DNA of 46,750 nt, from assembly GCA_003149915.1 (NCBI GenBank), contig QAMK01000017.1:1-46750 (forward strand), in the 5' to 3' direction. This DNA is from Bacillota bacterium (lineage in GTDB: Bacteria; Bacillota_I; Bacilli_A; RF39; UBA660). The position numbers and the translations under genes are program-made. Each line of letters begins with the position of its first letter. Position 1 is the first letter of the stretch. Shown here one piece after another: positions 42,398 through 46,750 of the stretch. The notes under the pieces were generated by a model. It did not search any database. It saw nothing but the letters and a program-made list of their open reading frames with translations, and had not been told where the DNA came from.

Positions 42398-43236
42398 CTC
42401 ATCCCCACCTTCATTCCAACATATCTAGCCAACATATCAAACGGGAAACGCAATAACACTTTGATATTTTTTTCTATAAAAGCTCGTTTTAAAACATATT
42501 TAGCTAAGCCACTTCCTGCTTTTGTTGTACCATACTGATTTAAATAATAATTTTGTTTCATGAACAGTCCTGTCAATCGATAACGGTCAAAAAGTTGTTT
42601 TAAAGTAAACTGATGAGAGTGATAAACAACACTGTCAGCTTCATAACCAATTCGATAACCGTTCATGATTAACTTATAAGCAAAATACATATCTTCGTTA
42701 ATAGGAAGATTTTTACCATCATACCCTTTTAATTTTTTAAAAACTCGAGTTTTAATTGCACTTGCAGCATCACTAAAAAAGAAAGCATTTAATCCCAATT
42801 TCTTGACATCTTTCTTTGAAACAATTCGAGAAACATTAGGATAATTTTTTTCTCTTGTATATTTTTCAATATTATTATATTTGGAAATTTGTCTTGAGAA
42901 AGCGGCATCACAATTACCATTAACAATATTTTTAACTAAATGAAATAACCACATATCACTATCAATAACAACATCTTGAGTAATAAAACAAATAATATCG
43001 GCTTTACTTTTTAAAGCTTCTTTTTCTCTAGTTAAACTATGAGAAAATTCTTCTTTTTTTATTTTTTTATATTTTATTTTATTATTCTTTAATATTTTTT
43101 CGGACTCGTCTTTTCCTTCAGTTAAAATATAAACAATATTACATAAATTAACCTTTTTTTGATTTTTCAAGGATTTATCTAAACTAAGAATGCAGTCTTC
43201 AGCATTATATAAAGGACAAATAATATCAATACTCAT
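42394..43236 (-). CDS. GT2 glycosyltransferase, rhamnosyltransferase-like
   Basis: 280 residues. IDIICPLYNAEDCILSLDKS, KKEEFSHSLTREKEALKSKA, IICFITQDVVIDSDMWLFHL (TQDV metal-type site), CDAAFSRQISK, LNAFFFSDAASAIKTRVFKK and PINEDMYFAYKLIMNGYRIG fit the GT2 rhamnosyltransferases of O-antigen and capsule loci, in which H-x(4)-R-E after the first third is typical. A basic, partly hydrophobic tail follows. The first transferase after the initiating enzyme, so it may add the second sugar. It overlaps the polymerase gene by four bases. Confidence 0.87.
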   Translation of the reverse strand: MSIDIICPLYNAEDCILSLDKSLKNQKKVNLCNIVYILTEGKDESEKILKNNKIKYKKIKKEEFSHSLTREKEALKSKADIICFITQDVVIDSDMWLFHLVKNIVNGNCDAAFSRQISKYNNIEKYTREKNYPNVSRIVSKKDVKKLGLNAFFFSDAASAIKTRVFKKLKGYDGKNLPINEDMYFAYKLIMNGYRIGYEADSVVYHSHQFTLKQLFDRYRLTGLFMKQNYYLNQYGTTKAGSGLAKYVLKRAFIEKNIKVLLRFPFDMLARYVGMKVGMR

Positions 43237-43274
43237 AGAAAACTCACCTAACTTTAATCACCAAAACTATGAAA

Positions 43275-43949
43275 CTATTTAGCACCTTCTCTTTTTAAAA
43301 CTTTTATAAATGTTCTAAAAATAATTTTAATATCTAAAAAAATACTACAATGATCCACATAGTATAGTTCCATTTGCATACGTTTCTTATAAGACACGTT
43401 ACTTCTTCCATTACTAGCCCAAAATCCTGTAAGTCCTGGACGAATACTTAAAAACTTAGCTTTATTTTTCTTATAATTTTCTACTTCATCTAAAACAACA
43501 GGTCTTGGTCCTACCAAAGACATATGACCTAAAAACACATTAATAAATTGAGGGAATTCATCCAATGATGATTTTCTTAAAAAACGACCAAATTTAGTAA
43601 TTCTAGGATCATCCTCTATTTTTCTATTTTTTAAATATTCTTTTCGCTTATCTGGATTATTTTTTAACCAGTCTGCTAATATATTTTCAGCATTAGGAAC
43701 CATAGTCCTAAATTTATATAATCGGAAAATTTTACCATACTTTCCTACTCTTTCTTGGCAATAAAAAATAGAATCGAAATCTCCCTGAACAAGATAAAGA
43801 ACTTTAATCACGATAGATAGCGGCAATAAAATAATCATTCCTAAAATGCCAAAAAAAATATCAAAAATCCGTTTAATTACAAAATAAAAATATTTCAAAC
43901 TAAAATTAAACTCGTTTGATTGTGTCACTAATAACTCTTCATTATTCAT
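43275..43949 (-). CDS. Undecaprenyl-phosphate sugar phosphotransferase (initiating transferase)
   Basis: 224 residues, the short form with only one N-terminal hydrophobic helix. RIFDIFFGILGMIILLPLSI, FYCQERVGKYGKIFRLYKFR, KFRTMVPNAE, DDPRITKFGRFLRKSSLDEF, GHMSLVGPRPVV and SIRPGLTGFWASNGRS are all Bac_transf signatures. It moves a sugar-1-phosphate from a UDP-sugar to undecaprenyl phosphate, starting the capsule repeat unit. The longer WbaP-type N-terminal domains are absent. First gene of the leftward operon, behind an extended -10 promoter. Confidence 0.95.
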   Translation of the reverse strand: MNNEELLVTQSNEFNFSLKYFYFVIKRIFDIFFGILGMIILLPLSIVIKVLYLVQGDFDSIFYCQERVGKYGKIFRLYKFRTMVPNAENILADWLKNNPDKRKEYLKNRKIEDDPRITKFGRFLRKSSLDEFPQFINVFLGHMSLVGPRPVVLDEVENYKKNKAKFLSIRPGLTGFWASNGRSNVSYKKRMQMELYYVDHCSIFLDIKIIFRTFIKVLKREGAK

Positions 43950-43972
43950 ATACTACCACCACATTTAACATT

Positions 43973-44001
43973 ATTATAACATAAAAAATAGTATTAAAAA
44001 A
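43973..44001 (-). promoter_or_regulatory. Capsule operon promoter (extended -10)
   Basis: Leftward: TGTTATAAT (-10 hexamer at 43973-43978). The -35 position at 43996-44001 falls in the T-tract of the preceding terminator. It lies about 25 bases before the initiating transferase ATG. Confidence 0.6.
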
Positions 44002-44014
44002 AGCCTTTCAAAGG
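43996..44014 (-). terminator. Weak terminator after the DUF3419-like gene
   Basis: Leftward: CCTT-TGA-AAGG, then C and seven T. The stem is only four base pairs, so read-through into the capsule operon is likely. Confidence 0.4.
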
Positions 44015-44019
44015 ATTTT

Positions 44020-45168
44020 TTATTTGATTTTAATTTTTACTTTTGTATCAACAGTAGAATCAATATCTGGAGTTCCATTATATGTTGGAACTTCTTCTAA
44101 ACTAATAATATATTTTTTTCTAGGAAGCTTTCGATACTGTTGTAAACAATTTTCTGCTCCCTCTGAATAAACCGATTTCAAATAACCACTTTTAAATAAA
44201 TTAGATGCTAGATAAAAAGATTTATTCCTCCGTTTTTGTTCAAACCAAAACTTTCTCATATTTTGACAATAATATATAATACTTCCTTGATTTAATAAAA
44301 TAGGTACAAATTGGTTTTCCACTGTATCGATAAAGGTATCAGGTTTCACATAAAAAGGAATATTAGATAAAAAGATATGATCATAATAAGAGCCGTCTTT
44401 AAGATGTTCCTTTAAATTTTTAATATCGCTAGTCACAAATTGCAATCGTACCGATTGTAATTTGTCTTTTAATAAGTTGAAATTTTCTTCAGAAGCAGTA
44501 TACCCACATATTTTACTATCAGAAAATGGAATTTCCAAAATTCGTAATGCCGTACTATTTCCATTCATATAAGAATCTAATTTGGTATGAAAAATGAAAG
44601 ACAATTCACATTTAGAAAGCGTAACTAATTGAGGATCCATTGTACAAGCGATCTGATAAGAACTAGATTGAAACCACTTTTCAAAGATATCTCTTTCCCT
44701 TTTTCTCTCTTCAATAAAAGCTTGCCAAAATGCATAAGCCGGCTCCTTTTCAAATGTTGCAATCGCTTTTTGTAGTAACTCTGGTGACATATAATTTAAT
44801 TCGTCATTTGTATCAAACTTAGTAAAACACGAAATAAACTCTTGATAGTTCAAATTTTGAACCGCCCATGTCTTTAAACATAAAGCATAATATTGTAACC
44901 GGTTAATATCATAATTTGTAACATCTTTAGCCCCATACAAAACGCTATCCAGTTGATAATCGCCACAACTAGCTACGGTTAAAATATGATCTCCTTCTTT
45001 TACTTCTGGCTCTACAACCGAGCGAATCCGATCACTAGAATTAATATAAATATGAGGATTATTTTCAAAATAATGCTCGTCCATTAATTTTCTCGTATAA
45101 GCATTTTTATTACAAAAATCAATATCTTGTAATACTTGTTCTTTTGTAAACTCTTTACCTTCAACCAT
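44020..45168 (-). CDS. DUF3419-like (BtaA-type) SAM-dependent protein
   Basis: 382 residues. DHILTVASCGDYQLDSVLYG, then AKDVTNYDINRLQYYALCLK, matches the DUF3419 SAM-binding region (normally AGGGDN followed by DxNPxQ). SMNGNSTALRILEIPFS and DHIFLSNIPFYVKPDTFIDT are later parts of a methyltransferase-like fold. BtaA moves the 3-amino-3-carboxypropyl group of SAM to diacylglycerol to begin betaine-lipid synthesis, but no BtaB N-methyltransferase is next to this gene, and short Bacillota relatives exist next to capsule genes with unknown role. Residue changes in the glycine loop (ASCGD) set it apart from BtaA. It could modify a lipid or a capsule sugar. A perfect consensus promoter drives it. 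Confidence 0.65.
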   Translation of the reverse strand: MVEGKEFTKEQVLQDIDFCNKNAYTRKLMDEHYFENNPHIYINSSDRIRSVVEPEVKEGDHILTVASCGDYQLDSVLYGAKDVTNYDINRLQYYALCLKTWAVQNLNYQEFISCFTKFDTNDELNYMSPELLQKAIATFEKEPAYAFWQAFIEERKRERDIFEKWFQSSSYQIACTMDPQLVTLSKCELSFIFHTKLDSYMNGNSTALRILEIPFSDSKICGYTASEENFNLLKDKLQSVRLQFVTSDIKNLKEHLKDGSYYDHIFLSNIPFYVKPDTFIDTVENQFVPILLNQGSIIYYCQNMRKFWFEQKRRNKSFYLASNLFKSGYLKSVYSEGAENCLQQYRKLPRKKYIISLEEVPTYNGTPDIDSTVDTKVKIKIK

Positions 45169-45194
45169 ACTAACACCCCTTAAAATTATGGCAT

Positions 45195-45223
45195 ATTATA
45201 ACAGATTTTTAAAATAATGTCAA
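45195..45223 (-). promoter_or_regulatory. Perfect consensus sigma-A promoter of the DUF3419-like gene
   Basis: Leftward: TTGACA (45218-45223), 17 bases, TATAAT (45195-45200), with TG one base before the -10. It follows a T-tract of the adjacent hairpin. Confidence 0.9.
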
Positions 45224-45251
45224 AAAAAAAGAAGCCTAACAGTTTCTTTTT
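45222..45251 (-). terminator. AT-rich terminator-like hairpin beside the ISL3 element
   Basis: Leftward: AAAAAGAA, ten bases, TTCTTTTT continuing into a T-tract that contains the TTGACA -35. It could end transcripts coming from beyond the insertion element. The stem is nearly all A-T. Confidence 0.4.
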
Positions 45252-45253
45252 AA

Positions 45254-45278
45254 GGTTCTATAATAAATAGTGTTGGTG
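45254..45278 (+). repeat. Left inverted repeat of the ISL3 element
   Basis: GGTTCTATAATAAATAGTGT then TGGTG. The outer GGTTC and inner AGTGTTGGTG are identical to the right end. Confidence 0.88.
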
Positions 45279-45303
45279 GATAAAAATCATCAACACTATT
45301 TTT
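45266..45303 (+). terminator. Inward terminator-like hairpin at the left end of the ISL3 element
   Basis: AATAGTGTTG (45266-45275) pairs with CAACACTATT (45291-45300) around 15 bases and is followed by further T. It would block transcription entering the transposase gene from outside. Confidence 0.6.
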
Positions 45304-45332
45304 AATTAAAAAAGAGTCATATCAGAAACCTA

Positions 45333-45341
45333 TGATACAAT
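45333..45341 (+). promoter_or_regulatory. Possible extended -10 promoter of the transposase
   Basis: TGATACAAT, an extended -10 form, about 40 bases before the ATG; no matching -35. Confidence 0.4.
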
Positions 45342-45379
45342 GTAACTTGAACAAAAAAACACTGAAGGGATCTGATTAA

Positions 45380-46666
45380 ATGACTCATACTGATTATACT
45401 AAAAATATTCTAAATATTAAAGATGATAATATCTATTTTTATGAAAATTGTTTAGAAAATGTCAAAATTAACAATACTGTTACTAAAATCTTTCGTGGTT
45501 ATCTAACTTATACACCAGAATTTTGTCCCAAATGTGGATGCGTTAATGAAGGTTTTGACGATATTATCAAATGGAACTGGAAAAAGAACTGTAAAATTAA
45601 GTTGCCTAAAGTTTCTAACTATAACACTTTGTTAATTTTAGATAAACAACGATTCTATTGCAAACATTGTCATTCTACTTTTACTGCTTCTACTAACATT
45701 GTTAAGTTTCGCAAACAAATTTCTATCAATACTAGAACAAGTGTTATCTTAGACTTAATGAATAAAGGAAGCGAATTAGAGATTGCTAAACGTAACAATA
45801 TTTCCACTAATTCTGTTAATCGTATTTTACACGATATCTCTCAAGATAAATTAATAAAGAATAATGGTCTCTTACCTACCTCTTTTGGCATTGATGAATT
45901 TTCTGCCACCAAAGATACAATCAGCAGAATGGCTTTTATTATTGTGAATCATTCATCTAAACGTATTTTTGACATTAATAATAGTAGGAAATCTATAGAT
46001 ATTGAACATTATTTTAAAAGATATTCAAAGCAAGAAAGAGATAAAGTTGAATTTATTACTATGGATCTTTACAAGCCATACTACATTTTAATGCATAAAC
46101 TTTTCAGAAATGCAACTATCGTCCCCGACCGTTTCCATATCGTAATTCAATTTAGAAATGCATTAGATAAAACAAGAATTCAATTATGTAAGAAATCCAA
46201 TAAAAACTATAACAAATTCAAAAAATATTGGAAATTAATTCTGAAATGTGAAGATGACTTAGACACTTCAACTCAATTTTATTCTCATTATTTTAGAAAA
46301 TATGTCACGGAAGATTATATTATAACTTATCTCATTAACACTAATCATGAATTGTTTGTTACTTACAATTATTATCAAGGTCTTCTAAAATCTCTTAGAA
46401 ATCGTGATAAGAATAAATTCTTTTCTATTATTGATAATCCTTCTTCTGATATATCCATCTATGCTAAAAAATGTAATAAAACTCTATTGGACATGAAAAA
46501 GTATCTAGCTAATGCTTTTGATTATGACTTTTCTAACGGTATCGTCGAAGGAACAAATAATGTAATCAAACAAATTAAACATACTGCTTATGGATACAGA
46601 AAATTTTCCCATCTCAAAGCGAGAATTATGCTTATTAAAGGTTTATTTAATCCTTTAGCTGCATAA
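45380..46666 (+). CDS. ISL3-family transposase
   Basis: 428 residues, complete and uninterrupted. A zinc finger is formed by C49/C52 (FCPKCG) and C94/C97 (YCKHC). A helix-turn-helix follows at about 128-150 (GSELEIAKRNNISTNSVNRI). The DDE catalytic residues are Asp172 in FGIDEFSATKD, Asp229 in FITMDLYKPY and Glu390 in NGIVEGTNNVIKQIK; PDRFHIVIQF and YGYRKFSHLKARI are ISL3 signatures. It cuts and rejoins the element at its ends. RBS AAGGGAT precedes the ATG. Both inverted repeats are present, so the element could be mobile. Confidence 0.96.
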   Translation: MTHTDYTKNILNIKDDNIYFYENCLENVKINNTVTKIFRGYLTYTPEFCPKCGCVNEGFDDIIKWNWKKNCKIKLPKVSNYNTLLILDKQRFYCKHCHSTFTASTNIVKFRKQISINTRTSVILDLMNKGSELEIAKRNNISTNSVNRILHDISQDKLIKNNGLLPTSFGIDEFSATKDTISRMAFIIVNHSSKRIFDINNSRKSIDIEHYFKRYSKQERDKVEFITMDLYKPYYILMHKLFRNATIVPDRFHIVIQFRNALDKTRIQLCKKSNKNYNKFKKYWKLILKCEDDLDTSTQFYSHYFRKYVTEDYIITYLINTNHELFVTYNYYQGLLKSLRNRDKNKFFSIIDNPSSDISIYAKKCNKTLLDMKKYLANAFDYDFSNGIVEGTNNVIKQIKHTAYGYRKFSHLKARIMLIKGLFNPLAA

Positions 46667-46691
46667 AAAAGGAAGTGTTATAAACACTTCC
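46665..46691 (-). terminator. Terminator-like hairpin downstream of the transposase, facing inward
   Basis: GGAAGTGTT-ATA-AACACTTCC. Leftward it is followed by six T, so it would stop transcripts entering from the right. Rightward it has no T-tract. Confidence 0.6.
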
Positions 46692-46725
46692 CATCAACAG
46701 TTCATTTATCATTAGTTTTTGGTTT

Positions 46726-46750
46726 CACCAACACTACTTGACATTGAACC
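46726..46750 (-). repeat. Right inverted repeat of the ISL3 element
   Basis: The complement reads GGTTCAATGTCAAGTAGTGT then TGGTG, matching the left end at 20 of 25 positions and finishing at the last base of the window. Confidence 0.88.

Larger units (their letters stand above)
45254..46750 (+). mobile_element. Complete ISL3-family insertion sequence, 1497 bp
   Basis: Bounded by inverted repeats at 45254-45278 and 46726-46750 (20 of 25 positions match). It holds one full-length ISL3 transposase. The length suits the family. The right end coincides with the last base of the window, so the target duplication cannot be checked; the eight bases on the left are CTTTTTAA (45246-45253). Confidence 0.9.

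Noticed and set aside
1..46750. CRISPR arrays, tRNA or rRNA genes
   Set aside because: I saw no regularly spaced direct repeats and no tRNA cloverleaf or rRNA segments in the gaps; nearly all gaps are under 220 bases and hold promoters or terminators.
1..46750. Mycoplasma-type genetic code, suggested by AT richness
   Set aside because: UGA ends several genes (for example the gene stopping at 38583) and Trp is coded by TGG.

Overview
The window looks like chromosomal DNA of a low-GC Gram-positive bacterium. It is AT-rich, with strong AGGAGG/AAAGGTG-type ribosome binding sites, TTGACA/TATAAT promoters (often with an extended -10), frequent TTG starts, and wall proteins of Bacillota type: LCP proteins, PASTA repeats, a GH73-like glucosaminidase, a VanZ-like protein and a TagGH-like exporter. 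UGA is a stop codon and Trp is UGG, so this is not a recoded Mollicute. An uncultured gut Bacilli lineage is my guess; the exact taxon cannot be read from the window.

Layout. 1-758: a TnpB gene cut by the left edge. 935-3418: a DHHW protein and an MBOAT O-acyltransferase. 3460-5020: an overlapping ECF sigma factor, membrane protein and DUF4358-like lipoprotein. 5115-6771: an NAGPA-type phosphodiester glycosidase with a small membrane partner. 6854-7798: a GtrB/DPM1-like polyprenyl-phosphate glycosyltransferase. 7944-8899: a decayed RhuM-family gene. 9006-11538: GT4, Alg14-like and Alg13-like/GtrA fusion genes. 11606-19093: an ABC-exported polysaccharide operon (ATPase, permease, GT2-GT4 protein, rhamnosyltransferase-like GT2, DUF2142, DPM1-like GT2, DUF2304, SMR-like protein). 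19169-24538: rmlA and a second group of glycosyltransferase, epimerase and acetyltransferase genes.

24657-33413 is a wall-maintenance block on both strands: a kinase-free seven-PASTA membrane protein, a membrane-anchored flavodoxin behind a MerR-type promoter, a 1245-residue glucosaminidase, and an LCP protein carrying its own PASTA domain. 33440-43949 is a Wzx/Wzy-type capsule cluster transcribed leftward: initiating sugar transferase, GT2s, EpsG-like polymerase, two unclassified putative glycosyltransferases, GT11, Wzx, LCP and VanZ-like protein. It is visibly more AT-rich than its surroundings. 44020-45168 is a DUF3419-like gene behind a perfect consensus promoter. 45254-46750 is a complete ISL3-family element whose right inverted repeat ends on the last base of the window.

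Taken together, nearly every intact non-mobile gene serves the cell surface. Two export logics coexist: ABC-2 export of a finished chain, and Wzx/Wzy flip-and-polymerise. Two candidate polyprenyl-phosphate-sugar decoration sets sit beside them. LCP proteins would attach the glycans to peptidoglycan, while O-acylation (MBOAT/DHHW), phosphodiester glycosidase and glucosaminidase would modify the wall. The least conventional parts are the LCP-PASTA fusion, the kinase-free PASTA protein with paired cysteines, the Alg13-like/GtrA fusion with an internal start, the sigma/membrane/lipoprotein triad, and repeated overlaps of terminators with the next promoter.
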